Shown here: positions 53,669 to 61,814 of the stretch, in pieces
How positions within the stretch are numbered: position 1 is the first letter of the stretch
How the letters are laid out: every line of letters begins with the position of its first letter
NCBI GenBank assembly: GCA_000785145.2
Contig: JSZA02000004.1
Span: 40,070-104,069 of the forward strand
Reading direction: 5' to 3'
DNA: 64,000 nucleotides
From: Candidatus Thiomargarita nelsonii
GTDB taxonomy: Bacteria > Pseudomonadota > Gammaproteobacteria > Beggiatoales > Beggiatoaceae
Notes under the pieces: model-generated
What the model was told of the DNA's origin: nothing
The model's database searches: none
Seen by the model: the letters and a program-made list of their open reading frames with translations, nothing else
Translations under genes and position numbers: made by a program

Positions 53669-54384
53669 TGCAACAAGTTATCAATGAGTTTGATCGGCGT
53701 GTCAAAGATGTGGAGCAGTATTTACATTTTTTAAAACAAGTCCATGAGCCGCAGGTTGAACTTCATTTTTCGCATCAGGGAACATACAGTCAAATAGATG
53801 ACAATCTCAAAAATATACTGAGGGCTAATGCTTTTTTGGTAATGTATAACATGGTTGAATATAGCATTCGCTATGGCATTTTGGATATCTATCGTGAAAT
53901 AGAATCACATAAGTGTACCTATTCAACGGTTAGACAAGAAATACGCGACATTTGGCTTAACTACCATTACAGAAATATTTTTAAACTCACTGCCAACTGG
54001 GAGTCAGCTAGGAAAATGGCGGCACGTCTTGTGGAAGATGCCGTTAATAGTGTCATTATATCACTAAATGAAGAAGCCATTCCTCTCGCTGGCAATTTGG
54101 ATGCGCGGCAAATTCGCCTCATTTGTCAAGCGCATGGTATTTTATCTCAGACACACCCGGATGCTAAAGGCGGTTCCAAATTACTGCGGGTTAAAGAGCA
54201 GCGGAACTTTCTGGCTCATGGACACATTTCTTTTTCTGAATCTGGTGAGCAAGTTAGAGTAGAAGATTTGGAAAAAATTAAACACGAAATTGTGATATTC
54301 GTGAGAGATATTCTTACCAACATGATGGATTACGCTAATAATAAAAAGTATGAGGCGGCGAAGAGCCTTAAAGGCTTTGGCTAG
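53665..54384 (+). CDS. HEPN-domain ribonuclease-like protein (MAE_28990/RiboL-PSP-HEPN type)
   Basis: A 239-residue helical protein. The conserved HEPN catalytic motif is visible near residue 175 as EQRNFLAHGH (R-x4-H). Upstream helices NAFLVMYNMVEYSIRYGILDIY and a middle region with ILSQTHPDAKGGSKLLRVK fit the MAE_28990/MAE_18760-like HEPN group, which occurs next to DUF262 or other defence genes and probably cleaves RNA. It overlaps the first short DUF262 gene and is followed after 11 bp by the second. It looks intact. The family name is from memory of the motif, not a profile search. Confidence 0.72.
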   Translation: MMQQVINEFDRRVKDVEQYLHFLKQVHEPQVELHFSHQGTYSQIDDNLKNILRANAFLVMYNMVEYSIRYGILDIYREIESHKCTYSTVRQEIRDIWLNYHYRNIFKLTANWESARKMAARLVEDAVNSVIISLNEEAIPLAGNLDARQIRLICQAHGILSQTHPDAKGGSKLLRVKEQRNFLAHGHISFSESGEQVRVEDLEKIKHEIVIFVRDILTNMMDYANNKKYEAAKSLKGFG

Positions 54385-54395
54385 AGGAATATACC

Positions 54396-54920
54396 ATGTC
54401 ACAAGATCAAATTATGAGCGAACCTCAAAAGCGCGAAATCCTCAATCAACTAGAGGAAATGCAGCGTAAAGTCGATTATGATGTTCAATTGTCTTCGATT
54501 ACTTCTATTGTTGAGGAATTTCGGGACAACATCCTCCGTATCCCAAAATCCACCTTGGTTTGGAGCAAGAGACAACAAATGAGATTGATTGAAATGGCGA
54601 TAATGGGATTACCAATCCCCTCCATAGTTGTCCTGTTTACCGGTGAATATCCGTATGATGAAGAGTACGAAGTACTCGACGGTACCCAAAGAGTACTAAC
54701 ACTCGAAGCTTTTATGAGTAATCGTTTAAGGCTAGAAAATCTTGAAATACTGACCTCACTCAATGGATTTAGCTTTTCTGATATACATTTTATACAACGA
54801 AACAAATTCAAAAGTCGTATATTAAAAATGATTGTAATAGAAAAGACGGTACCACGCGACATGGCACGAGAAATCGCTATGCGAATTGATAGTGGTGGTA
54901 CACCATTAGCAGATAACTGA
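54396..54920 (+). CDS. Short DUF262-family protein (2)
   Basis: 174 residues, similar in size and layout to the first short DUF262 protein: ILRIPKSTLVWSKRQQMRLI, MGLPIPSIVVLF, YEVLDGTQRVLTLEAFMSNR. It extends to AREIAMRIDSGGTPLADN, thus just reaching the (N/D)xGGxPL motif before a stop. The FQR motif is replaced by IPKSTLVW. Identity with gene 1 over LTLEAFMSNRLRLENLEIL at the DNA level (59 bp) suggests duplication or gene conversion. It precedes the full-length DUF262 gene by 20 bp. Confidence 0.72.
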   Translation: MSQDQIMSEPQKREILNQLEEMQRKVDYDVQLSSITSIVEEFRDNILRIPKSTLVWSKRQQMRLIEMAIMGLPIPSIVVLFTGEYPYDEEYEVLDGTQRVLTLEAFMSNRLRLENLEILTSLNGFSFSDIHFIQRNKFKSRILKMIVIEKTVPRDMAREIAMRIDSGGTPLADN

Positions 54921-54940
54921 TCTGAAGGAAAAGGACAACG

Positions 54941-56134
54941 ATGCACCCAAAACATGCAGAGATCATTGAAGAAATAGAAAACAGTCAAAAGACAGGCGTA
55001 GAACTCGAAATACTTGAAGATGGGGAAGAGGATGTCCCCTCAATTCCCTGGGATCCGGCTCTTATTCGTGTTGATGCCAAAGCTTTTTCATTAAGAAATA
55101 TCCTTGACATGATTGATGACGGGGATTTGGAACTCGCGCCAGATTTCCAACGCCGTAATGTCTGGACTCGTGGACAAAAATCGAGATTAATTGAGTCAGT
55201 CTTGCTGCGAATTCCACTACCCGCCTTCTATTTTTCCGCCGATGAAGATGGAAAAATGTTGGTTGTCGATGGACTTCAAAGGCTATCCGCTATTTACGAT
55301 TTTGTGAAATGCAAGCCAAAAGACAAGCGTTCTTATAAATTGTTCAAACTGGAATATCTCCAAGATGAAGTCGGCGGAAAATATTTTCAAGATATGGAGG
55401 GCACACGCTGGGCGAGACGTCTTTATTCAACACAAATTATTGCCAACATCGTCGATCCGCAGACACCTGATAAGGTGAAATTTGATATATTCAAAAGAAT
55501 CAATACCGGCGGCAGTCCTCTGAATGCCCAAGAAATTCGTCACTGTATGAGCAAATCACGCTCACAGAAATTTTTAAAGAAACTCGCTGCCTTAAAGGCA
55601 TTCAATGATGCGACGGGTGACAACTTACGTGATCATATTAGAATGGTGGATCGTGAAGTCATTCTGCGTTTTTGTGCGTTTCGTCTCATTGATAGCATCG
55701 AAAAAGATTACGTGCATCATAACACCATGAATGCGTTTCTCACTGAAATTACTCGAAAAATAGACAGTGAAGTCAGTAGCAAGGTATTAACAAAACTGGG
55801 TAAGGATTTTGAGCGAGCCATGAACAATGCACTCCAATTATTTGGCAGACATACCTTCAGAAAATGGCCAAGAGGCACTGATAAAATCTATCCGATCAAT
55901 CGTGCCTTGTTTGATACTTGGGGGATTAGCCTGGTGGATTATGAGTGGCAAACCATTAAACCTTATAAAGCGGCTATCGTCAAAGCGGCGCGAGAGATGA
56001 TGCTTAATGATAACGATTTTTTGTCTGCCATCAGCACTTCAACCAGTACCGCTAGTAAAATTGAACTTCGTTTTTTTAAAGTGAATGAAATTCTTAAAAA
56101 TGCGGGGTTGTCTCGTGATGAGGATGGAAATTAA
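54941..56134 (+). CDS. Full-length DUF262-family protein
   Basis: A 397-residue protein with all DUF262 landmarks: SLRNILDMIDDGDLELAPDF then QRRNVWTRGQKSRLIESVLL, IPLPAFYFSADEDGKMLVVD followed by GLQRLSAI, and FKRINTGGSPLNAQEIRHCM. The C-terminal half is helical (REVILRFCAFRLI, YEWQTIKPYKAAIVKA). DUF262 proteins are thought to couple NTP binding to nuclease partners; no nuclease domain is seen here in the same chain. Its 3' end overlaps the start of the AAA gene (ATG 56118), which implies they belong to one operon. Intact. Confidence 0.85.
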   Translation: MHPKHAEIIEEIENSQKTGVELEILEDGEEDVPSIPWDPALIRVDAKAFSLRNILDMIDDGDLELAPDFQRRNVWTRGQKSRLIESVLLRIPLPAFYFSADEDGKMLVVDGLQRLSAIYDFVKCKPKDKRSYKLFKLEYLQDEVGGKYFQDMEGTRWARRLYSTQIIANIVDPQTPDKVKFDIFKRINTGGSPLNAQEIRHCMSKSRSQKFLKKLAALKAFNDATGDNLRDHIRMVDREVILRFCAFRLIDSIEKDYVHHNTMNAFLTEITRKIDSEVSSKVLTKLGKDFERAMNNALQLFGRHTFRKWPRGTDKIYPINRALFDTWGISLVDYEWQTIKPYKAAIVKAAREMMLNDNDFLSAISTSTSTASKIELRFFKVNEILKNAGLSRDEDGN

Positions 56135-56277
56135 AAAACTCCAGATCGAAAATTTTACGCAATTCACAGATTTAACGGTAGAATTGGCTAGTAGTGTGAC
56201 GATATTTATCGGCAACAATGGTGCAGGGAAAACCTCGTTATTGCGGGCAGTGGCAACCCCATTTTGGATTCGGATAT

Positions 56278-56422
56278 CGAAAATGACGCTACCAACTATC
56301 GCGCGACACAGGAGTCCAAGATTTATCTTGGAAGTGACCAGACTTCCAAGATAAATCTTGGACTCCTAAACTCTTGATATCACATAGTGTCGCGCGATAG
56401 TTGGTAGCCGAAAATGACGCTA
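56278..56422. repeat. 117-bp inverted-repeat insertion with 14-bp direct repeats in the AAA gene
   Basis: CGAAAATGACGCTA stands at 56278-56291 and again at 56409-56422. Inside, CCAACTATCGCGCGACAC (56292-56309) and its complement (56387-56404) enclose a GGAGTCCAAGATTTATCTTGG double palindrome. Removing one direct repeat and the insert restores SDIENDAKSSKIILDVHDD in one frame. Confidence 0.9.
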
Positions 56423-56988
56423 AGTCTAGCAAAATTATCCTTGATGTTCACGATGATAACCAAGCGCCTTTTCAGTGGACATTAGTAAAACAACATAAGG
56501 GTTTTAAAAATGAGCAGAACAGTGATCTGAAAAATGTCACTCGTCTTGCCAATCTGTACCGCAACCGCCTGAGTAAAAACGAAAATAGCAGTTTACCATT
56601 GGTGGTTTATTACCCAGTCGAGCGTGTGGTTTTAGATATTCCACTCAAGATTAAAACTCGCCATAGCTTTGCTCAATTGGACGGCTATGATAATGCGCTC
56701 ACGCAAGGGGTGGATTTTCGTAGATTTTTTGAATGGTTCCGCGAATGCGAAGATGCAGAAAATGAAAGTAGCCGTGGCGCTATGCAACAAATTCTGGAAT
56801 CGCTTCAAAAAAATCCCCAAGATGTGCGGGAGAAACTCTTAGAACTTCCAAACGATAAGCAGTTAACAGCAGTGCGGAATGCTATCGCAGCCTTTATGCA
56901 GGGTTTTTCTAAATTACAGGTACAGCGTAAGCCTAGATTACAAATGACGGTGGAAAAGCATGGCAAAACCCTAGATGTGGCCCAACTT

Positions 56989-57016
56989 GAACGTCACTCC
57001 GTTCCGTTACTTCGTT
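56989..57016 (-). repeat. Micro-insertion element, 28 bp (copy 3)
   Basis: The minus strand starts AACGAAGTAACGGA and ends GACGTTC, as in copy 1, with a different 7-bp middle. Excision joins GCC CAA CTT to TCT CAA GGT GAA and restores the ABC signature QLSQGE. Confidence 0.9.
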
Positions 57017-57311
57017 TCTCAAGGTGAAAAATCACTGATGGCATTAGTGGGTGATATTGCGCGTCGTTTGGCTATGATGAACCCCGGCTTGGAAAATCCA
57101 TTGCATGGCGAAGGCATTGTACTGATTGATGAAATAGACCTACATTTGCATCCGCAATGGCAGCGCGGCATCATCCAGCGTTTACGCGACACCTTTCCCA
57201 AATGTCAGTTTTTGCTGGCCACACACTCGCCGATCGCTCACTGTGTGGCCAAAGAGGTGCGATGTTATGTCTTAGACAATGGTCAGTTAGGTGCGAAAGC
57301 TCGGTTGTAAC

Positions 57312-57640
57312 GAACATAAACAATGTGGTAAAGCGCATGAGGCTAAAATTATACCGTTAACGCCCTTAATGGAGGAATGTAAGTCAAAGGCATCACGAAA
57401 CGTGCGACTGATACCATTAACCTCTTAAACTTGGGCGATGGCAACAAAGCATTGATTAATAAACGTAAACAATTGGTTGAGACACTCATTTATCAGTGGG
57501 ATTCTCCCGAAAATTTGCGACTGCTGGATGATGATTTACTGAAAATGATAATGGATGAACTCAGCCAACCCCAAGATGGAAAACTTGATGCATTTGCTCC
57601 GATTTTACAGAACATACTACGTCAATTTATCCATAAATAA
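57312..57640 (+). pseudogene. Remnant of an HNH endonuclease partner (PtuB/TIGR02646-like)
   Basis: Two frames. The first (57312 on) reads EHKQCGKAHEAKIIPLTPLM then EECKSK; the second (from about 57383) reads KGITKRATDTINLLNLGDGN then KALINKRKQLVETLIYQW. The text TPL...EEC, then G-T-RA--TINLLNL-(N/D), then (I)-RKQL resembles the C-terminal part of the HNH proteins that accompany PtuA-like ATPases in Septu and some retrons. The N-terminal part with CxxC-HNH is absent. It follows the AAA pseudogene directly, which supports the pairing. Family call from pattern memory. Confidence 0.5.
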
Positions 57641-57721
57641 CAATGAATTCTTATCGTTCCCTTAGCGAAGCGCACTCTCTTATACATAAGTATTTAAGTA
57701 CTTGAAAAAAAAGAAGATTAT

Positions 57722-57833
57722 GTAGGGTGGGTAGGGGCAATCCCTTGTGGTTGCCCGCGCAACGAAGTGGCGGGACGCCCAACCCACCATTTGACGCGAT
57801 TTGGTGGGTGCAGCGAAGCTCTACCCACCCTAC
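57722..57833. repeat. GTAGGGTGGGTAG MITE inside a DUF4143 remnant
   Basis: GTAGGGTGGGTAGGGGCAAT...CTACCCACCCTAC, the same core as 28139-28279, also beginning at 63932. It truncates the minus-strand remnant at 57845-58058. Confidence 0.85.
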
Positions 57834-57844
57834 AAAAAAACTTG

Positions 57845-58058
57845 TTGATAAACTATCGTCATTATATTTCACTTCAATCAATTCTTCCAAAACTCCCTCT
57901 TTAATGATGGCAAAATCAATCTCCCTTCCTTCCTTGTCACGGATATAACGTAATTCACAGCGATAGCCTTCATAATCTTCTAAAAGTACTTCTAGCCAAT
58001 ATTTTGTGGTTTGTGGCGCAACTTGTAAATCTTGTGCCAGATTGGAGAGTACAACCAT
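57845..58058 (-). pseudogene. Remnant of a DUF4143 AAA protein
   Basis: Reads SNLAQDLQVAPQTTKYWLEV LL-type HTH text joined to YRCELRYIRDKEGREIDFAI then KEGVLEELIEVKY. These are the two recognisable parts of DUF4143 (winged helix, then the PD-(D/E)XK-like YxRDKxGxEIDF motif), with the middle deleted between them; the ATPase N-terminal half is missing. The 3' side is fused to a MITE. Such ATPases are common and often decay. Confidence 0.6.
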
Positions 58059-58285
58059 TCCGCCAACGACGTAGTAAATCCAAAAAGAGTGAAATACCTT
58101 GTATATCTCATGCGAATATTTTAGTATTTACTTTAAAATAGTCAAGTCTGTTTTTAAGTAGGGTTTAAAATAGTCAGGCGCCGCTATAGTTTTTCAAATA
58201 TCCATAGCTCAGGAGTCCAAAATTTATTTTGGGTCACTCCCAAGATAAATCTTGGACTCCAAAATTGTCATACATATATTAGCAA
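58059..58285. repeat. Gap with a composite GGAGTCCAAAATTTATTTTGGG palindrome
   Basis: 58211-58260 holds a composite palindrome (GGAGTCCAAAATTTATTTTGG and CCAAGATAAATCTTGGACTCC). A short repeat TTTAAAATAGTCA is seen at 58133 and 58167. No gene. Confidence 0.7.
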
Positions 58286-58312
58286 ATGAACTCACAAACA
58301 AGAACAACCATA

Positions 58313-59599
58313 ATGCGACTAAAAAGCCTGCTACTTATCACTCTAGGGCTCCTGGCAACCGCTTGTACAAACGAGGAGAAGCCAGCCAGCACCACCAAGG
58401 GTGACAAAGCCACAGATTTTTCAATTCCCGCTGCCCCACCTGTTGAAGCCCAAATGCAGCATAAAAAACGCTTTGCCTTAGTAATTGGAAATTCTGCCTA
58501 TCAGAAAGCGGATTTTATTTTAACGAATCCTGTCAACGATGCCACCGATTTGGCGAAAGTCTTGCGCCAATTAGGTTTTGAGGTGATTGAACAAAACAAT
58601 CTCGGCAAACTCCAAATGCAAACCGCCATCGATCAGTTTAGTCAAAAACTGTACGACAATAAAGGCGTAGGATTGTTTGACTTCTCTGGACACGGCATCC
58701 AGCATAACGGGATCAACTATATGTTGCCCGTAGATACCGAATCTTTAACAGCCCGTTGGCAATTGCCTCATAAAACGGTTTCGGCTGATTATGTCTTAGA
58801 CGGCATGAAAGCGGCGAATAATCAAATCAATCTCGTCATATTAGATGCTTGCCGTAATTTGCCAGCCTCTCTCAAAAGCTGGGGCAAAGGTGACATGATG
58901 CCAGGTTTATCAATGGAAGTGCCCATTCACTGTTCTGTGATTGCTTATGCGGCGGCGCCTGGTGGTGTAGCGGCGAGTGGCGTGGGTTATCGAAATAGTC
59001 CTTATGTTAAACATTTGATGAAATGGATGCAGGTGCCTAATTTATCCGTTGATGAGGTTTTTACCAAGGTGGGCGAAGCCGTCAAAAGGGAAACTTATGG
59101 CAATCAGTTGCCCGGCTATTATAAGCAATTGTATAAGCCATTTTATTTTAAGTGGCAAGCCGCAGCCCCAGAAAAGTCCAAGGTAACGCAATTATTGCGA
59201 GTATGTCAGACGCATTTTGAAAACGGTCGTTTAAGTGGTGGCAGTGGCACAGCATTTCGATGTTATCAGAAGGTGTTAGATAAGGATCAGACGAATGCTC
59301 AGGCGTTAGCGGGTTTGAAAAAAATTGAAAAGCGTTATGTGGATTTGGTGCGGGGTGCTTTAAAAAAGAAGCAAGTCGATTCTGCCGAGCGCTATTTGGC
59401 GGGTTTACGCACGGTGAGTCTTGGCGGAGCGATGTTGCCAAGTAATAAAGCTAATTGTTATGGCGATTATTGTGGAGACAGTTTTGACAGAACAGCACCC
59501 GTTGGCTCTTTTGCGGAGAATGCCTTCAAGCTATATGACACCGTGGGCAATGTCTGGGAATGGACATGCTCTGAGTATGAAAACGAGTGGCGAAAATAA
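58313..59599 (+). CDS. Caspase-like (C14) lipoprotein with C-terminal FGE-sulfatase part, frameshifted near the end
   Basis: The ATG at 58313 gives a lipoprotein signal (LLLITLGLLATAC). The caspase-like domain has RFALVIGNSAYQ, the catalytic His in FDFSGHGIQ and Cys in LVILDACRNLP. A linker with TPR-like helices follows (about 295-365), then FGE-sulfatase text: NKANCYGDYCGDSF, APVGSFAENAFKLYDTVGNVWEW. The frame ends at CSEYENEWRK, TAA 59597-59599. A second frame takes over with SGENKSLFVLRGGSWNGGAG through GFRLARLP (to 59729), so a one-base change near 59585-59595 has cut off the last 45 residues. Members with caspase plus FGE domains occur in Beggiatoaceae and cyanobacteria; some are targets of diversity-generating retroelements. 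Confidence 0.82.
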   Translation: MRLKSLLLITLGLLATACTNEEKPASTTKGDKATDFSIPAAPPVEAQMQHKKRFALVIGNSAYQKADFILTNPVNDATDLAKVLRQLGFEVIEQNNLGKLQMQTAIDQFSQKLYDNKGVGLFDFSGHGIQHNGINYMLPVDTESLTARWQLPHKTVSADYVLDGMKAANNQINLVILDACRNLPASLKSWGKGDMMPGLSMEVPIHCSVIAYAAAPGGVAASGVGYRNSPYVKHLMKWMQVPNLSVDEVFTKVGEAVKRETYGNQLPGYYKQLYKPFYFKWQAAAPEKSKVTQLLRVCQTHFENGRLSGGSGTAFRCYQKVLDKDQTNAQALAGLKKIEKRYVDLVRGALKKKQVDSAERYLAGLRTVSLGGAMLPSNKANCYGDYCGDSFDRTAPVGSFAENAFKLYDTVGNVWEWTCSEYENEWRK

Positions 59600-59729
59600 A
59601 AGCCTTTTCGTCCTGCGCGGCGGCTCCTGGAACGGCGGCGCTGGGTGGTTGCGGGCGGCGAACCGTTTCAGGAGGCAGCCGTCTGAGCGCTACTGGGGCG
59701 AGGGATTTCGGCTCGCCAGGCTCCCCTAA
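59590..59729 (+). other. Candidate DGR variable region (FGE C-lectin-fold tail), out of frame
   Basis: FVLRGGSWNGGAGWLRAANR then FRRQPSERYWGEGFRL: the C-terminal RGGSW...AANR...GFRL pattern of FGE-fold proteins diversified by diversity-generating retroelements. The DNA is GC-rich compared with its surroundings and is followed by a GC/GT-rich tract CCCTTGGGTTTTGGCCC at 59729-59745, suggestive of an IMH-type site. No reverse transcriptase or template repeat is in the window. Confidence 0.5.
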
Positions 59730-59837
59730 CCCTTGGGTTTTGGCCCTTTTACCCTTGGGTTTTTTGTTTTTTGGTTTTGGGGTTTTGGGTTTTTTGTTTT
59801 TTTTGATAAATAATGCCAAGATCATAGTAGGCGATTA

Positions 59838-59939
59838 GCGATTGCATTTGCGATAGAAGGTTATTTTAAAACACCTATCAACAATTTTATTGCTCACATC
59901 GCATTGAAAAAGCGCAAACAACGCATTGAAGAAATTTAA
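59838..59939 (+). pseudogene. Unidentified 3' gene fragment
   Basis: An open frame without a start reads AIAFAIEGYFKTPINNFIAH then IALKKRKQRIEEI and stops at TAA 59937-59939, directly adjoining the next ATG. It seems to be the end of a gene cut by the preceding repeat-rich DNA. The family is unknown. Confidence 0.3.
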
Positions 59940-60194
59940 ATGCAATATGTTATTGAATTAGCAAGTAATATTAATTTAACGGCAAACATGACTCTTATCA
60001 ATCAGGCGCGTGAATTTTACCGTGAAGACAAGCAAATTGAGGAGGAGCTTGGTCCTGATTTTGATGAAACCGCTTATATTTCACAATCTCCAAAAAATGT
60101 TGAAAGATTAAGACGTGCTATCAAACAATACGAAACGGATCAACATATTAGCATTAATTTAGACAACGTTGAAATGGGAACCGGAAGCGGTTAA
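59940..60194 (+). CDS. Probable antitoxin of a YoeB/Txe-type pair
   Basis: An 84-residue acidic, helical protein (REFYREDKQIEEELGPDF, VERLRRAIKQYE). Its last codons overlap the start of a fragment reading LKWEPEAVKDLAYWKETNIK, which resembles the N-terminus of Txe/YoeB RNase toxins. The overlap and order (antitoxin first) are typical of type II pairs. The antitoxin family is not recognised, so the call rests on the neighbour. Confidence 0.45.
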   Translation: MQYVIELASNINLTANMTLINQAREFYREDKQIEEELGPDFDETAYISQSPKNVERLRRAIKQYETDQHISINLDNVEMGTGSG

Positions 60195-60262
60195 AGACTT
60201 GGCATATTGGAAGGAAACAAATATTAAAAAGTATAACAAGCGCCTTATGCCAAAAAGCCTGT
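60169..60262 (+). pseudogene. Truncated YoeB/Txe-like toxin
   Basis: From TTG 60169 (overlapping the antitoxin) the frame reads LKWEPEAVKDLAYWKETNIK then KYNKRL, the start of a YoeB/Txe-like ribosome-dependent RNase (LKW..A..DL.YW...). After KRL the sequence runs into repeat DNA (TTGTTTAGCTTCGCTGACTT) and loses similarity. The catalytic C-terminal half is missing, so the toxin is dead. Confidence 0.55.
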
Positions 60263-60271
60263 ATAGAGGAG

Positions 60272-60380
60272 TTTGTTGTTTAGCTTCGCTGACTTCGTAT
60301 CGGGAATTTCGCGGAGCGGATTTCCCGAAACGCTCGCTGTAAACTAACAACTGTAAACTACTTTTGAAGGGTGCCCATAA
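60272..60380. repeat. TTGTTTAGCTTCGCTGACTT... element truncating the toxin
   Basis: Carries the TCGGGAATTTCGCGGAGCGG variant of the palindrome family at 11524 and 48903, followed by GTAAACTACTTTTGAAGGGTGCC, a phrase also present at 42891-42913. Confidence 0.75.
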
Positions 60381-60480
60381 TAATAGACCAAATTGGGCGA
60401 CAAATAGGTGGCAGGTTGCGTCGCAATTCTGATATTGTGTTTAAATGGATTGCAACCCCCGTAAACTATGGAGAAAAAAA

Positions 60481-60946
60481 ATGAGTTACAGTGAATTCAC
60501 AATAGAAACGCTCAAAGAACGTTTTGAAATAGAAATGAATGAAGACACTAATCTGTTTTCCCAAACCTCAACGGTGCCAGTTCCCAAAATATTAACAGAA
60601 TTGTTAGAACGCTACGTTCCACTGGCGATTACAATCAGTACAGAAAAGGCACGATCAGAATGGATTATAGCCCCAATCCTCGCCGAATTTAAATTTCAAT
60701 TTAAAGAACAGACGAGTTTATTTTCTGGGATTGACTTTAATATTGATAAAACCAAAGGATTAAACGGATATTGTGACTATATTCTTTCAAAATCAAAAGA
60801 ACAACTCACGCTCAGTGCGCCCCACAGGCAGCCTATGGAGATTTCTCAAATTGGCCAATAACACCGCTTATGTTGATATAATTGAATACCCTCTTCAACA
60901 ACTCGATAAAATTCTAGGAATCTTCACGGAAATTATGACAACATAA
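60481..60946 (+). pseudogene. Hypothetical protein gene with internal deletion
   Basis: ATG 60481 follows GGAG-like GAGAAAAAAA. It encodes FTIETLKERFEIEMNEDTNL, ELLERYVPLAITISTEKARS, FSGIDFNIDKTKGLNGYCDY, resembling a hypothetical family common in cyanobacteria and Beggiatoaceae (PD-(D/E)XK-like, where text of the type VEAKNE would follow). After SKEQLTLSAP the match is lost, there is a stop at 60861, and a second frame resumes with AYVDIIEYPLQQLDKILGIF, probably the normal C-terminus. The catalytic middle is deleted. Confidence 0.55.
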
Positions 60947-60949
60947 GTT

Positions 60950-61380
60950 TAACAGGAGTCCAAGATTTATCTTGGGTGCCTCGTCCTGCAACGAAAAGGA
61001 GCAAGCGTAGGGTCAATGCCATTAAGTTAAGGGCAAACCCGATAGGGTAGCCCCTACAGGAGACGCGATTTTTCGTAGGGGCCCCTACGCCAATGGCATT
61101 GAAGCGTAGGGTGCGTCCTGGGCACAAATAAAAAAACCTAAAAGACTGCCATCCATGTGCGTGGGACGCACCCTACGCTCGCTTGATCCAGGACACACAG
61201 AAACGGCTTGGGCAAAAAATCGGCGGGTAGAAATTAAAGTCAACGTTAGTCGTCGGTAGGAAGCGTCTCGTCCAAAATAAATTTTGGACTCCTGAGCTTG
61301 TAGGGTGGATATCGCTCTAGCGTATCCACCCTACATGAGCTGTGAATACCCATTAATGTGGGAAAACATTGGACATTGTG
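60950..61380. repeat. 430-bp repeat cluster
   Basis: Contains in order: GGAGTCCAAGATTTATCTTGG (60955), AATGCCATTAAGTTAAG with a GGCAAACCCGATAGGGTAGC core (61016-61100), GTAGGGTGCGTCCTGGGCAC with return arm (61108-61180), CCAAAATAAATTTTGGACTCC (61272-61293) and a GTAGGGTGGATATCG/CGTATCCACCCTAC hairpin (61301-61334). No gene. Confidence 0.75.
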
Positions 61381-61388
61381 TGTCGCTA

Positions 61389-61814
61389 TTATAACTTAAA
61401 ATTTGATAAAGGTATTATTTTGCCTTCTTGGCGTACCTTGTTAAAATACACCAAGTCAGCCGTCACAAGTGTCACGTCTTCTTGAGAGAGAGCGACAGCA
61501 TGATAAAGTGTATCAAAAAAATGATGATTATAAGTTTTGGCAAGTCGGCAGGCGACATTTAGAACGACGGGATTGTTACAGACGGGCAATTCCATTGCGT
61601 CGAGTAAACTTATCACCTCTTCTGCATGGTCCGGTCGTAAACGTGTTACAACGGCCGCGACCTCTGCCAGCCAGTGGGCAGGTTGCAACACGTTTATTTT
61701 GTCGTTTCGCAAAGCTTGAAATAATTCCAAGGCGATGGGTATATCAGATTCGTCTTCAGCGTCGGTCAAAAACCACTTAACGATAACGCTGGCATCAATT
61801 ACCCAAGTTTTCAT
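61389..61814 (-). CDS. vapC: PIN-domain RNase toxin (VapC-like)
   Basis: A 141-residue PIN-fold protein. The acidic metal-binding positions are visible: WVIDASVIVKWF (first Asp), HWLAEVAAVV (Glu), HHFFDTLYHAVAL (Asp) and LVTADLVYFNK (last Asp). It is encoded after, and overlaps by 4 bp, a small antitoxin-like gene on the same strand. The target RNA is unknown. Intact. Confidence 0.87.
   Translation of the reverse strand: MKTWVIDASVIVKWFLTDAEDESDIPIALELFQALRNDKINVLQPAHWLAEVAAVVTRLRPDHAEEVISLLDAMELPVCNNPVVLNVACRLAKTYNHHFFDTLYHAVALSQEDVTLVTADLVYFNKVRQEGKIIPLSNFKL

Larger units (their letters stand above)
56118..57310 (+). pseudogene. AAA ATPase (PtuA/OLD-like), broken by three lesions
   Basis: The start MEIKKLQIENFTQFTDLTVE with Walker A IGNNGAGKTSLL marks an SMC-like AAA ATPase of the type in Septu (PtuA) and related systems. 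Lesions in order: a deletion after LLRAVA, where the next expected text GSGNPILDSDIENDA is out of frame; a 117-bp insertion (56292-56408) with a 14-bp direct repeat; and a 28-bp micro-insertion (56989-57016) splitting DVAQL from SQGEKSLMALVGDIARRL. The C-terminal ABC motifs are fine: signature QLSQGE (when healed), IVLIDEIDLHLHPQWQ (Walker B) and FLLATHSPI. A DUF262 gene is directly upstream and an HNH remnant directly downstream. Confidence 0.85.

Noticed and set aside
57651..57840. Minus-strand ORF 57651-58058 as an intact 135-residue gene
   Set aside because: The last third is translated MITE sequence and the rest is a deletion-joined DUF4143 remnant.
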